64,000 nucleotides of DNA from Actinomyces sp. ph3 (GCF_000308055.1 NZ_CAGY01000003.1:85317-149316), one strand, 5' to 3'; positions 44,011 to 55,978 are shown, counted from the first letter of the stretch. A program made the numbers and translations. Notes: a model not told the origin generated them from the letters alone.

Positions 44011-45338
44011 ACGCCGTTAGTCAGATCCTGGGCGCGCTCATTGAGGCCTGGGGTGAGGTCAAAGTCCAGAAGGCCCGCGTCATCCTCTCCCTCGTGGGCG
44101 TGGTCGCAGCCGTGGCCGCCATGACGATCGTCATCGCGCTCGGCGACCTGCTCCTGCAGTCCTCGCGCGAATTGGCGGAACTCTACGAGGGACGATCCGT
44201 CACCCTGCGCTTGACCCCCGAAAGCTCCTCGGCCTCCTCGGATGGTTCGGCGGGCAGCGGCCCCTATCAGGACGCATCCGATCCCGCCTCGGCCACCGGC
44301 GCGCAGACCGCGAAGCGACCCGACGAAAAGGACACCATCGGCGAGGCCATGGGCACGCTGGCCGAGCGCACGGACATTCACTACTGGTCGCGCTTTTCCA
44401 GCGGGGGTGGTGACGTCGTCGAAACCCGCCAGGCCAGGGCCAGTGGACAATTCCGCGGCTATCCCCTGACGAAGATCGGCGACATGGTCGACGGCGTCGC
44501 GTTCCAGGGTGTGGACCCCTCCTATGCGGTCATCTACCGCACTCGTATGCTCGCGGGACGCTGGGTCGAGAGCAGTGATGCCGACCAGCGCCTGGTTCCC
44601 GTCGTCATCTCCGAAAGCCTGTGGAACCAGCTGGGCCGCGCCCCTATCGATCAGGTGCCGATCGTCCTGCATACGAGCGACGGCGTCGCGATGCGCGTCG
44701 TCGGCGTCACCAAGTCGAAGAGCTCCTTCGATATGCCGACTGTGTTCGCGCACTACGACGCGGCGCGCGTCTCCTTCCCGCAGATGACCTCCCCGGCCAT
44801 GATTGCGTGGGTGGGCACTGAGAACGCCGACCAGGCTCGCGACACCCTGCCGCGCGCCCTGGCCTCGATCCTCGGCGAGGGGTGGAAGGTCTCCATCTCC
44901 GGCGGTGAGCACGAGGATATCGGCGAGGAGCAGCTCGGCACCATCTCGAACGTCATCATGGTTATCGGCGGCATCATCGTGTTCCTGGGCGCCCTCGGCC
45001 TGCTCAATGTCGCGATCGTGACCGTGCGCCAGCGCGTGCGCGAGATCGGCATCCGCCGAGCCGTCGGTGCCTCCGCGGCGCGCGTCTTCTTTGCGGTGTT
45101 TATGGAATCGGTCGTTGCGACCTTCGTTTCCGGCGTCATCGGCGTCGGCATCGCGGTCGTCGTCGTCCGATTCCTGCCCTTGGAGGCACTCAACATCACC
45201 CTGAGCGACACCCCGGCCTTCCCCTCCGGCGCCGCCATCGCCGGCGTCGCCATCTCCACGAGCATCGGAGCCCTGTGCGGCATCATCCCTGCGTTCGCGG
45301 CTGTGCGGATTAAGCCGATTGACGCGATCCGCTACTGA
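44007..45338 (+). CDS. ABC transporter permease (MacB/FtsX type)
   Basis: 443 aa from GTG, overlapping the ATPase stop (GTGA). TM1 lies at about 22-47; a large periplasmic-type domain (about 48-310) with a Ser/Asp-rich insertion (75-115) follows; three C-terminal transmembrane segments form the FtsX domain, including VTVRQRVREIGIRRAVGASAARVF. It completes a tripartite adaptor-ATPase-permease exporter (macrolide, peptide or lipoprotein-like cargo; not determinable). A strong terminator follows. Confidence 0.93.
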   Translation: MNAVSQILGALIEAWGEVKVQKARVILSLVGVVAAVAAMTIVIALGDLLLQSSRELAELYEGRSVTLRLTPESSSASSDGSAGSGPYQDASDPASATGAQTAKRPDEKDTIGEAMGTLAERTDIHYWSRFSSGGGDVVETRQARASGQFRGYPLTKIGDMVDGVAFQGVDPSYAVIYRTRMLAGRWVESSDADQRLVPVVISESLWNQLGRAPIDQVPIVLHTSDGVAMRVVGVTKSKSSFDMPTVFAHYDAARVSFPQMTSPAMIAWVGTENADQARDTLPRALASILGEGWKVSISGGEHEDIGEEQLGTISNVIMVIGGIIVFLGALGLLNVAIVTVRQRVREIGIRRAVGASAARVFFAVFMESVVATFVSGVIGVGIAVVVVRFLPLEALNITLSDTPAFPSGAAIAGVAISTSIGALCGIIPAFAAVRIKPIDAIRY

Positions 45339-45381
45339 TTGACTGCTTGGCTGAGCGCTTACAGCTGCGTTAATTAGACAA

Positions 45382-45423
45382 AAAAGGGGGTTGGAGACGG
45401 AAAGCCGTCTCCAACCCCCTTTT
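45382..45423. terminator. Bidirectional terminator between exporter permease and trxA
   Basis: A 19-bp perfect stem (45382-45400 with 45405-45423) with an AAAG loop, A-rich on the left and T-rich on the right, giving a U-run in both directions. It separates the convergent exporter and thioredoxin genes. Confidence 0.95.
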
Positions 45424-45467
45424 GAGGTTTGGTGGTGTGTGAAGCTATCGCACACCGTGTTCAAGCA

Positions 45468-45842
45468 TCAGTCGTTGTGGGATTCCTGGTGCTTCTTGGC
45501 CTCGGCGTGAACCTCTTCCATGTTCAGGGCTTCTGCCTGAGAGATCAGGTCCTCAAGAGCAGCGGCCGGAAGAGCACCGGAGTTACGGAAGATCAGGACG
45601 CCTTCGCGGAAGATCATCAGGGTCGGGATCGACGAGATCTGTGCGGAAGCAGCAAGCTCCTGCTGTGCATCGGTGTCGACCTTGCCGAAAACGATGTCGG
45701 GGTGCTTCTCCGAGACGGACTCGAAGATGGGGCCGAACTGACGGCACGGACCGCACCAGGTCGCCCAGAAATCAACCAGGACGATCTTGTCGGAATTAAC
45801 GGTTTCGCTGAAGTTTTCAGTGGTGAGCTCGATGGTACTCAT
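45468..45842 (-). CDS. trxA: Thioredoxin
   Basis: 124 aa from the ATG preceded by AAAGGAG at 8-nt spacing (a GTG 9 nt earlier is also in frame). VLVDFWATWCGPC carries the redox pair Cys30/Cys33, and the cis-proline segment ISSIPTLMIFREG is intact. The C-terminus has an extra helical extension rich in Glu/His. It reduces protein disulfides. Convergent with the exporter. Confidence 0.95.
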   Translation of the reverse strand: MSTIELTTENFSETVNSDKIVLVDFWATWCGPCRQFGPIFESVSEKHPDIVFGKVDTDAQQELAASAQISSIPTLMIFREGVLIFRNSGALPAAALEDLISQAEALNMEEVHAEAKKHQESHND

Positions 45843-45957
45843 TGAGGGCACTCCTTTGATTCGTGTTGGGGCGCGTGCCCCGCTTCATGTCCAGCTCAAC
45901 GGTTCGTGCCGGCCACTTATTCCCCGATCCTATCGGAGTTAGCTGATTCACACGAGG

Positions 45958-46671
45958 TCAGGCACTGACGGGGCAGCGCATGTATGAATTATCGCGAGCG
46001 TCCCCTTCTGGTGTTGCTGCAGTCGAAACTTCCTGAACTGCGGTGGCAGATCCCGGGCGTTCACCTGAAGAAGGAACCTCAACATCAGCCCCTATGCCTC
46101 GCAAGATGAAGGCTTGGACAGTGCGGATTGTTGCTTCGCGGGTCTGAGGGTTGGCCGGAAGACGATTCCCTGCAAGGCATGAATGAATAAGCGGAATCAA
46201 TACGTGGGGGTTTTGCCGCGGAATTGCGCCTGTTTCCATGCAACGTGCAAGGATTTCTAAGAGCCGTGTCGAAATAATCGTCGCGTGGTCGTGCAGGTGC
46301 GCAGAGTTTTCACGTGAAACTTGAGTGCGCAGATTAAAAGTCGAGTTCAGGTGATAACGAGTGGTCATCTCCAAGTGCGCACGAATGTAGATGCGCAGTT
46401 GGGCAAGTGGATCATCGACCTGATCAAGCGCTTCTTGGAGTTTTTGGGAGAACTGCACCGTGACCCGGCGCATGAATTCCAGTAGCAGGACTTCCTTGTC
46501 GGGGAAGTGGTTGTAGACCGCGGTGCGTCCAACCTTTGCCCGCGATGCGATCTGGGACATGGAGATTGAATCGAATGGCTGCTCAGCGAGAAGGCCTGCA
46601 AGTGCATCAAAGAGACGGTTGCGCGTGAGCTCGCGATGGTCGGCCAGCGAATCTCCAATAATCTTCGGCAT
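45958..46671 (-). CDS. TetR-family transcriptional regulator
   Basis: 237 aa. The helix-turn-helix ISMSQIASRAKVGRTAVYNHFPDKEVLL (about 36-63) is typical. The ligand domain carries YHLNSTFNLRTQVSRENSAHLHDHATIIS, rich in His, and the C-terminal 40 residues are Ser/Gly/Ala-rich. The target is unknown. It precedes trxA on the same strand, with 115 nt between, and could regulate it or a distant gene. Confidence 0.88.
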   Translation of the reverse strand: MPKIIGDSLADHRELTRNRLFDALAGLLAEQPFDSISMSQIASRAKVGRTAVYNHFPDKEVLLLEFMRRVTVQFSQKLQEALDQVDDPLAQLRIYIRAHLEMTTRYHLNSTFNLRTQVSRENSAHLHDHATIISTRLLEILARCMETGAIPRQNPHVLIPLIHSCLAGNRLPANPQTREATIRTVQAFILRGIGADVEVPSSGERPGSATAVQEVSTAATPEGDARDNSYMRCPVSA

Positions 46672-46719
46672 AAGGCTATTCTGACAGAAATTCTGGATCT
46701 GTCTTGATCATTCGCCGAT

Positions 46720-47184
46720 TCACATGGATTTCCCAGATGAGAACTGATTGATTGCCGCTTGAACGATGGGTAAATCGGCAGGGATCCACGGTAAATCCAT
46801 CACTTCATCAAGAGGAGTCCACCGTAACTCCAGATGTGAGGCTCCCGGAGTCAAGCTTTGGGTGGGGTCAGCAAGGGTGCATCCCCATACCGCCATCACC
46901 CGACCGTTTAGGATCGGCCACCACTTCCCCTCGGGGGTGAGGACCGGTTCAGCGATCCTCAGCGCACACCCCAGTTCTTCGTCGATTTCGCGGACGAGGC
47001 CGCGCAGGGGGTCTTCCCCTTCCTCAACCTTTCCGCCGGGGAGCTCGAAGAGGCCTCGTAAATCTTCCGGGTAGGAGCGGGAAGCGCACAAAAGCGCGCT
47101 TGGGTGGGGGAGGCGGTCGAAGATCGCAGCGGCAACTACGGGGCGTGGGTTGGGTGAAGTCACGCCTTTAAGTCTAGAGGTCAT
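46720..47184 (-). CDS. Nudix hydrolase (MutT-like)
   Basis: 154 aa. The start was set at the ATG for MTSRLKGVTS; upstream frame positions run into the antisense of tRNA-Gly. The Nudix box GGKVEEGEDPLRGLVREIDEELG (about 51-73) is complete: GX5EX7REUXEEXGU. LFELPGGK and the following WWPI segment resemble MutT/NUDT1 8-oxo-dGTP diphosphatases. It probably sanitises nucleotide pools. No strong RBS is seen before the chosen start. Confidence 0.9.
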   Translation of the reverse strand: MTSRLKGVTSPNPRPVVAAAIFDRLPHPSALLCASRSYPEDLRGLFELPGGKVEEGEDPLRGLVREIDEELGCALRIAEPVLTPEGKWWPILNGRVMAVWGCTLADPTQSLTPGASHLELRWTPLDEVMDLPWIPADLPIVQAAINQFSSGKSM

Positions 47185-47259
47185 GCTTTGGACTGCAGCC
47201 GGGGGAGCCGCTATGATGAACGAGTTGTGCCGGTCATACCGATCGGTATCAGGCACCTC

Positions 47260-47333
47260 GCGGGCGTAGTTCAATGGTAGAACTTCAGCTTCCCAAGCTG
47301 ACAGCGCGGGTTCGATTCCCGTCGCCCGCTCCA
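47260..47333 (+). tRNA. tRNA-Gly (anticodon CCC), CCA encoded
   Basis: 74 nt including an encoded CCA. Acceptor arms GCGGGCG and CGCCCGC pair; the anticodon loop TTCCCAA gives CCC (reads GGG); the T-loop GTTCGATTC is intact. The R-M-like operon ends 240 bp downstream; that gap (47334-47572) holds no gene I can support. Confidence 0.96.
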
Positions 47334-47572
47334 ATTGAACGTCACTCTGATACGAAGAATCTCGGCCCCGTCGGGAAGCGTTCAGGGTGGCGTTTTCGCT
47401 GTTCTGGTGTGCTTGTTCATGCTGCAGGATTCGGTAGTGTGAAGCTGCTTGGGGCTCTTGGTGCCGGTAGATTACCAGCTAGGAGTGATCTCTGAGGGTG
47501 CTGTCAGGCCGATCGAGTACGAAGTGTTAAAAAGATGGCTTCGTCGTAAAAGGAAATGTCGTACCACTTAAT

Positions 47573-48018
47573 TTAAGGGATGTTGCGCCGTGACTGCTGG
47601 CACTCGGCAGAACCTTCAAATCGCCATTCAATGATCAGCGTCTCTACACGCTGGTCCATGATCCCTTGAATCTTTACGGTTAACTTATCTCCATAATCAA
47701 TGATCTGAGGAAGTTCCGGAACGCGCACCAACCACGCTGCCTCTTTCGGGGAAGGCGAAACGGAAAGAATCTCGATTGTTTGCCCTGATTGATTCCTTAG
47801 TGCCCACCTAGATTTATCGACTTGTATAAGTTCGCTGAGCGGCGGTGGAGCCTCGCGTTGTGCGAGTTCAAGAGCTTGAGAGCTGATTTCATTGGCCTTA
47901 TCTGCGATCTGGTTTGACTTATCTGCTCTCGAATTGGCTCGATGCGATTCAATAGCTGCCCAGATTGCTATAACAACTGCAATGGCGGACAGGGCGATGG
48001 AAATAACGCTACCCACAC

Positions 48019-48022
<4 letters not shown>
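47573..48022 (-). CDS. Membrane-anchored protein of unknown function, last gene of R-M-like operon
   Basis: 149 aa. N-terminal transmembrane helix about 4-24 (VISIALSAIAVVIAIWAAI) followed by a heptad-like polar helix about 26-57 (SHRANSRADKSNQIADKANE), then a beta-rich C-terminal domain (about 62-140: RWALRNQSGQTIEILSV). The start overlaps the stop of the helicase gene by 4 nt, so it is produced with it. GC is lower than in the helicase gene. I do not recognise the family. Such small TM/coiled-coil proteins occur in phage-defence operons as membrane effectors or anchors, but no evidence fixes a role here. Confidence 0.75.
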
Positions 48023-50597
<2,575 letters not shown>

Positions 50598-50598
<1 letters not shown>

Positions 50599-52238
50599 CA
50601 GTCCAACTCCATCGGACGAATCAACGATTCAATGTAAGAAACTTCCTCATCCGAAAGTCTGTACTTGGCATAAAGTTCCGCATCAGTCCATTCCCTGTCC
50701 CACGATTGCATCGGAACCCACGAATATGTTGAGTGGGTTGCATGTTGCGTGATCTTTCTAAGAGAAACGAGGAACCGGAAGAATTTCGTTGAATAATATG
50801 AGCGGATTGAAACAGCCTCAGCCTCAGTGTCGGAGTAAAAGAAAAGAAAGGATTGTGTACAAACTGATGGGGCAGCGGCAATTTGTGAAGGTCCAAGCAC
50901 AAGATCAACGCCGGCTTTTTCTCGCTCTCGTCCGGAACCGACAGCAGGTACCAGTACTTTCCATTTGTCTATGAGCTCGACGCTCTTGGTGACTTGCGCG
51001 CGACTAATATAGCCAACTTTGCGCTGCATCTTTTCGATGTAGTGAATCGGAATTAGACCTTCCTGAGGGTGAACGCTGAAGTCTCGAAAGTTTGAAGTCC
51101 AGCCAAACTCTTTGTCGCGTGCGAGAATCGAATTAATCGACATCGGGTTGTCTGCCAGGACCTTTCGGAGAATGGGCAGAGCTTCGGCGTCGCGTACCAG
51201 GATGTCGAATTCGTCGAGTCGCCTCATGGTTGGGGATGATGCGATACCACCACGGATGGTAGTGACTTCACAATCTCCATCGTGTGTGGCATCGCGGAGG
51301 AAATAGCATGCACCGCCGTTGAGTCCAACACCCGGAAATACCTCTGCAGCGTTTTGATAGTCCACAAGTACCGAGAGCTTGCGATCGCTCAGCATATCCT
51401 GGCGAAATTCATTGAGTCCCAACCCTGTCGCCATCCAGCGTGAGGGGATGACCATAGTGAGAAGCTGGGGGTCAAGTTCTTTGGCTTGGGCCACGAACTT
51501 CTGATAGATCGGAATATCTCTTGTGCCACCTGCAGATCCAAGCTGGTATGGAGGGTTGCCGACGATCAGATCAAAATGCATACTGGCTCCAAATATTTCG
51601 TTAACGCGTTTCTTTATGTCGTCAGTGTGGATGAAGGTGTAGGCGTGGGTCTCGAGATCTTCACCGCGTCCGTAGTCTTCTTCCCCGGCCCCGCAGTAGG
51701 AGCAGCGCCGGCCAGTGCGGATAAAGATTTCCTCGCCGGAGAGGGGGTCAACGTGGCTCTCGCGTGTGCCGGTCTTGTCATCCCAGGTGTGCTCGGTGCG
51801 TTCAAACCAGATGTTGCCTTCTGGGGTGTCGAAGGCTGTGCAGATGGAGTGCTCACTGTTGGCGTACTTTGAGCAGTACACACTGCGGCGGGCCATGAGA
51901 GCGGTGAGCTCAGTGATAGCGATCCCGAAGATCTGCTTGGTGAGGATGTGGTTGACTCGCTCCTGAGGATCTGGGATCAGGGAAGCCAATCCATCGTTGA
52001 ATCGGTGAGTCGCCTCCCGCAAAAATACCCCGGTTTTTACGAACGGATCTAGCACCCGGGCGTTCGGGTTCGCCCACAGGTTCTCCCCATTGTGGTCACG
52101 CGCCCACGCCTCGGCGGCGAGGTCAAGCATTGCGGCAGCCATCTCTGGAGGTGTGAACACCTCATCGTTCGAGAGGTTCGCGATGCAGGTGAGCACATCA
52201 GGGTTGTGCTTGTTCAACAGGAGGTTCGACACGCTCAT
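50598..52238 (-). CDS. Eco57I-type N6-adenine DNA methyltransferase-like protein
   Basis: 546 aa. EVFTPPEMAAAML (26-38) and RVLDPFVKTGVFL (61-73) form the SAM-binding region, with a variant motif I. NPPY (228-231) is the amino-methyltransferase catalytic motif. A CxxC (179-182) with later His suggests a zinc insert. Residues about 260-546 should be the target-recognition region. The end overlaps the helicase start (TGATG), and the start overlaps the upstream methylase stop (ATGA). The 3' third (plus-strand 50,600 to about 51,500) is visibly more AT-rich than the rest. It should methylate adenine in a specific sequence, protecting host DNA. Confidence 0.87.
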
Positions 52239-52885
52239 GCTGGCTGCGCTCCTCTTTCGGCAATCTCGGCCACAGTCACTGGGGGGAATGAGGTATCGGG
52301 GGCGAAGATTTCGGCCATGTCCATGGAGCCGAACAAGGTGTCCTCCCCAAAAGCCGCACGCTTTGTCAAATCCTGGTACTGGAAGTCACGCCGCTGGAAC
52401 TTGCCCGCCCCAAGGTAGCCCCACTCGGCGAAAGTCAGGGGCTCGCCGCTGGGGATCGTCATGGTCAGAGCATCGGCCTGAACGATGTTGATTGCCAGAA
52501 CTGTACGAGCCGCCGCCGCCCACGTGCCGTCTGGATCCTCGCCGATGAAGTCCGTGAAGATTGCGAGAAGGTTGGTGCGGCAGATCTCAGCGTTGTCGGC
52601 AAGCAGCTCGATGCCGTAGGTACTCATCAGGGCCAGGAGTGCGTAGTGGCGGCGCTCGAAGTCGTTCTTGCCGTAGCGGGCGTGGACAGTTGAGAGCTTG
52701 CGGCGCAGGATCTCTTGGAGGAAGGCTCCCTCACCGCAGGCTGGTTCCAGGACTCGGGCGTCGATACGCTCCGACTCGTCCTTGACCAAGTCAAGCATGT
52801 CGTTGACCATCCACTCCGGAGTAAATACCTCGCCGTGGTCGGCCACGCGCTGCTTCGACTTGACCAGTTGCGCCTGTTCGCTCAC
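52235..52885 (-). CDS. Short N6-adenine methylase-like protein lacking NPPY
   Basis: 216 aa from GTG with a strong GAGGAGGAG RBS. HGEVFTPEWMV (18-27) and VLEPACGEGAFL (45-56) give an intact SAM-binding motif I, and YGIELLADNAE (90-100) fits motif II. There is no NPPY or DPPY anywhere, so the catalytic motif is missing. It is not obviously truncated: the stop overlaps the next methylase ATG, and the frame is clean. It may be a partner subunit completing the larger methylase, or a shortened decoy. First gene of the operon; its promoter lies in 52886-53089. Confidence 0.82.
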   Translation of the reverse strand: MSEQAQLVKSKQRVADHGEVFTPEWMVNDMLDLVKDESERIDARVLEPACGEGAFLQEILRRKLSTVHARYGKNDFERRHYALLALMSTYGIELLADNAEICRTNLLAIFTDFIGEDPDGTWAAAARTVLAINIVQADALTMTIPSGEPLTFAEWGYLGAGKFQRRDFQYQDLTKRAAFGEDTLFGSMDMAEIFAPDTSFPPVTVAEIAERGAQPA

Positions 52886-53089
52886 ATCTCCTCCTCGCCT
52901 GCTCCAGCGTGGAGCATCGCGGCTGCCTAGTTTGTCTCAGCTCGATGCTCGAAGCGGCCGCGAGGAGACATGGCATCTCTCCATTGTCTGCCCGCGAAAC
53001 TGTGCGAGAAGTGAAGTAAAGCCGTGTGTCCCGCTGAATTTGATATTTTTTGGAGCGGGCAGCTTAAGCTGAAGGCAAGCGACCCGTCC

Positions 53090-53704
53090 TTACCTATTGC
53101 CCGTCCTATGATCGTGCTCTTTGCTGTTTGCATTTCCTTGTGCCGCGGCAGAGAGCTTTCGCAGGACCAAGAAAAGTGCCAAAGCATAACCCGCGCAGCA
53201 GCCTGAAAGCATGCCGCCGGCAATGGCCCACGTGTTGAAGAAATCTATCGTTCCTGCGCTCCATGCAAGTGCGGTGGCGGCGAAGCTGACCGGGACGATG
53301 AACCAATCAACGACCCTGCGGTATGCGATGAGCATAGAGGTGAAGTGCGCAGAGACCGAGGTCAGCACCAAGGGAAGGAATAGCCACCACAGATCGAAGG
53401 CCCCCAAGATGAAGGCGACGGTGATGGCAATGCCCTCAATTCCCGAAGTAATTCCGACGAACTTTTCGGCCGCCGCTGAAGGAACCGCTTGATCTGGCCA
53501 ACGGCGCGACAGCAGCCAGGCAACAAGTGCGATTAGGGCTGCTGCTGCGAGCCCTGCCGATGTAACCTGCCAGGAATCGGCACAGAAAGTGAAGGCCGCG
53601 TAGAAAATTGTCAGGAGGCCAAGGAAAGACGTCACGGAAATTAAGGCCCGCTTGGCTTTGGCGAGGTCCTGTCCCTCCCATGCGCCGCCCGCGTCAGAAC
53701 TCAT
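53090..53704 (-). CDS. Polytopic membrane protein of unknown function
   Basis: 204 aa from the ATG of MSSDAGG (AGGGTGG RBS); longer in-frame starts exist. Six hydrophobic segments: about 21-43, 49-66, 82-102, 104-124, 129-150 and 155-178, with polar ends. Not recognised. A weak hairpin (around 53,030-53,060) lies downstream. It is separated from the R-M-like operon by 205 bp and is probably not part of it. Confidence 0.65.
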   Translation of the reverse strand: MSSDAGGAWEGQDLAKAKRALISVTSFLGLLTIFYAAFTFCADSWQVTSAGLAAAALIALVAWLLSRRWPDQAVPSAAAEKFVGITSGIEGIAITVAFILGAFDLWWLFLPLVLTSVSAHFTSMLIAYRRVVDWFIVPVSFAATALAWSAGTIDFFNTWAIAGGMLSGCCAGYALALFLVLRKLSAAAQGNANSKEHDHRTGNR

Positions 53705-53816
53705 GAGAAAACCACCCTGTTTACTCTTTTGTAGGTCCGAGTGCTTAGCAAGCATCATCGATCGTGTTGGAATGTCGCACCGGTCGCTCTGCTCTGAGAA
53801 ACGCGTGCATTGCCAA

Positions 53817-53844
53817 CTGACACTTCACTTTCTGCCAATATTGT
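53817..53844 (+). promoter_or_regulatory. Candidate promoter of hydrolase operon
   Basis: CTGACA (53817-53822) and TATTGT (53839-53844) with a 16-bp spacer resemble -35/-10 boxes about 50 bp upstream of the hydrolase start. A single weak match, given as a candidate only. Confidence 0.3.
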
Positions 53845-53894
53845 ATGCTGCGTAACATCGTATGAACAGGCTGTTTTCTCGCCGAGGAGGATTC

Positions 53895-54707
53895 ATGACG
53901 CCGGCAAAACTTGCTGTCAATACCAGTGGAACTCCCATCAAAGGACGTATCTATGCGCTTCATGGGGTGACAGATAATGCTGCGTCCCTATGCGATGTCA
54001 GTGAGCGTTGGTCCGGCGAGTTCGAGGTCGTCTGCATTGATGCGCTGGGGCACGGGTGCTCCCCTCGTTTTACTCCCGAGCAGCTTGAGGACCCTTTCGA
54101 GGTCTTGGTGCAGAGTGCGGCCGCGGTGATTAACCGTATTGAAGCTGATGATCCTGCCCCCTTTGTCCTGTTGATGGGGCACTCGATGGGTGGCGCGACC
54201 AGCGCCGATATTGTTTCGCGAGGCCTGGCCCACGTTGATGCTTTGGTGCTGGAGGATCCGGCTCTATTTACTGCCGAAAATCGGCGAGATTCCAAGGCGT
54301 TTGGTGAGCACCTTGTGAAGTGGTGCAATCACGTGACCGAGAATCTTGGACACGAAGTTGAACAGATTCTGAAGGGCTATCCGCTGTGGAGTCGCGCGGA
54401 AGCAACCGGATGGGCACAGGCAAAGGTGCAGGTGGATCGCAATTTCCTATCAAATATTGCCGTTGGTAGTACGCGCACTCGAAGTGAGATTCTGGAATCT
54501 CTTCAGACCCCGACTTTGCTGATTACAGGGGATGGAGATGATGTTGTCATCGGCCCAGCCGGTGTTGCTGATATCGACAAGTTGGGCTTAGAGAAGGTCA
54601 CTACCCTTCTGATCCCCACTGCTCGGCACTGCGTGCGCCGCTCAACGCCTGAGCCCTTCTACGCTGCGATCGAGTCCTTTATTGCAAAGCTCGGCCCGAA
54701 GGACTGA
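53895..54707 (+). CDS. Alpha/beta-fold hydrolase
   Basis: 270 aa from the ATG directly after GAGGAGG; the in-frame ATG at 53862 lacks an RBS. HGVTDN (23-28) forms the oxyanion hole, Ser97 in GHSMGG is the nucleophile, TGDGDDVV carries the acid, and ARHCVRR the histidine. No signal peptide. A generic serine hydrolase of unknown substrate. It is 6 nt upstream of a second hydrolase of a different family, so the two form an operon. Confidence 0.9.
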   Translation: MTPAKLAVNTSGTPIKGRIYALHGVTDNAASLCDVSERWSGEFEVVCIDALGHGCSPRFTPEQLEDPFEVLVQSAAAVINRIEADDPAPFVLLMGHSMGGATSADIVSRGLAHVDALVLEDPALFTAENRRDSKAFGEHLVKWCNHVTENLGHEVEQILKGYPLWSRAEATGWAQAKVQVDRNFLSNIAVGSTRTRSEILESLQTPTLLITGDGDDVVIGPAGVADIDKLGLEKVTTLLIPTARHCVRRSTPEPFYAAIESFIAKLGPKD

Positions 54708-54713
54708 AGAAGA

Positions 54714-55688
54714 ATGGCTGAAACTCCGTTCTTTCTACGCCCTGAGTTACTGCCGGTTATCGAAGCGACACCAGAACAAACAACATGGGACCTGCCTTCG
54801 ATGCGCGCTGGGGGAGATGCTCTTCTGGAGAATCCCCACGAAGCAACCAATAGACTCGAAGTGACCTCGCATGGGCGCAGCTTCATTCCCGCTAACCTGC
54901 AGGACAATGCGCCGATCCTGGTGTCGATCCACGGTGGGGGATACGTCGCTGGGCGCGCGGCATTCGACGATGCGAAGAATGACGAACTTGCAACGCGCTT
55001 CGGTGCGATCGTCCTCTCTCCCGAGTACCGCCTCGCACCTGAATTTCCCTTCCCGATTCCCGTCGACGACTGTATTTCTGCCCTTGCCGAGGCCCTTGAG
55101 CGTTTTGGGTATGAACGTCCAATTTTCGTTTTGGGGGATTCTGCGGGAGCCGGACTTGCCTATTCCATGGTGAGTCGCCTCTACGGATTGGCTGCGCACG
55201 TGCCGCAAGACGAAGGAACTGCGGCTCAATATGAGCGGATTTCTTCCATGATCAGAGGCATTGTCTTGCTGGAACCTTGCATTGACCCGAGCATGTCAAC
55301 GCACTCAAGCTCGCTCTTTGCAGATGGTCCCATCTGGACACGTCGCGCGGCAGCCGGTGCGTGGCGACACTTCTTTGGGCTTGCGCTGGCTACGGAGGAA
55401 GAGGGGAAGAAGTCGGAGATCCCCGACGTACTCGTCGAATCGGCATTCCCCAAGCCACGGGAACATATGAGGGAAATTGGCCTCCCTCCGGCACTAGTCG
55501 TTGTGAATCCTGTAGATCCTCTTCGAGATGAGGGGATTGCTCTGGCAACTGGCCTAGTTGATAGCGGGTGCATTGCTGAGTTGCACATGTTCGCCGGTAC
55601 TTTCCACGGGTCGCTATCCGTGCCCGACTCAGTGGCTTGGGACGAAATTCGTTCATTGATCAGTCGTTTTATGACTGAGAACAGCTAA
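54714..55688 (+). CDS. Hormone-sensitive-lipase-type esterase (alpha/beta hydrolase)
   Basis: 324 aa. IHGGGYVAG (72-80) is the oxyanion HGGG motif of the HSL family, Ser143 in GDSAGAG is the nucleophile, SPEYRLAPE (102-110) is typical, NPVDPLRDEG gives the acid and FHGS the histidine. Acts on short-acyl esters in related enzymes; substrate here unknown. No signal peptide. It follows the upstream hydrolase by 6 nt, with a GAAGAAGA RBS, and a strong terminator follows. Confidence 0.92.
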   Translation: MAETPFFLRPELLPVIEATPEQTTWDLPSMRAGGDALLENPHEATNRLEVTSHGRSFIPANLQDNAPILVSIHGGGYVAGRAAFDDAKNDELATRFGAIVLSPEYRLAPEFPFPIPVDDCISALAEALERFGYERPIFVLGDSAGAGLAYSMVSRLYGLAAHVPQDEGTAAQYERISSMIRGIVLLEPCIDPSMSTHSSSLFADGPIWTRRAAAGAWRHFFGLALATEEEGKKSEIPDVLVESAFPKPREHMREIGLPPALVVVNPVDPLRDEGIALATGLVDSGCIAELHMFAGTFHGSLSVPDSVAWDEIRSLISRFMTENS

Positions 55689-55719
55689 ACGGACCGGGAC
55701 TAACCGGAAAGACCGAAAG

Positions 55720-55763
55720 GGGGTGCAGCATCGACACTGAGCCGGTGCTGCACCCCTCTCTAT
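55720..55763 (+). terminator. Rho-independent terminator of hydrolase operon
   Basis: An 11-bp stem (55720-55730 with 55746-55756) followed by TCTCTAT, 31 nt after the esterase stop. Confidence 0.85.
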
Positions 55764-55778
55764 ATACCCTGTGAGCTG

Positions 55779-55802
55779 CAAATATTCGCTCACCAAATAT
55801 TC
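55779..55802 (+). repeat. Direct repeat ahead of sugar ABC operon
   Basis: CAAATATTC occurs at 55779-55787 and 55794-55802, 15 bp apart. It lies in the promoter region of the sugar-binding protein gene. Possible regulator half-sites; the spacing and lack of symmetry leave this weak. No LacI regulator lies in the window. Confidence 0.3.
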
Positions 55803-55886
55803 AGGGAACTTTGTAAAGATCGTGACCGAAGTGTAATCAACGGGGCTGGAAAGCCGTTTCTACGTAGTAATACAATTCACACCAAG

Positions 55887-55954
55887 GACTTCCGTGTCAA
55901 AGGGGCGCGGGGAAGCCGGGCGACAGTGAAGCCGCGGGCAAACCGAAGGAAGTC
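55887..55954 (+). promoter_or_regulatory. GC-rich, potentially structured leader of the sugar ABC operon
   Basis: GACTTCC (55887-55893) pairs with GGAAGTC (55948-55954), closing a GC-rich loop that contains two copies of GAAGCCG (55912 and 55928). It ends about 10 nt before the RBS. A cis-regulatory RNA would fit, but I cannot match it to a known riboswitch class. Confidence 0.35.
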
Positions 55955-55978
55955 ACCGAACTATCAAAGGAGAGTTCA

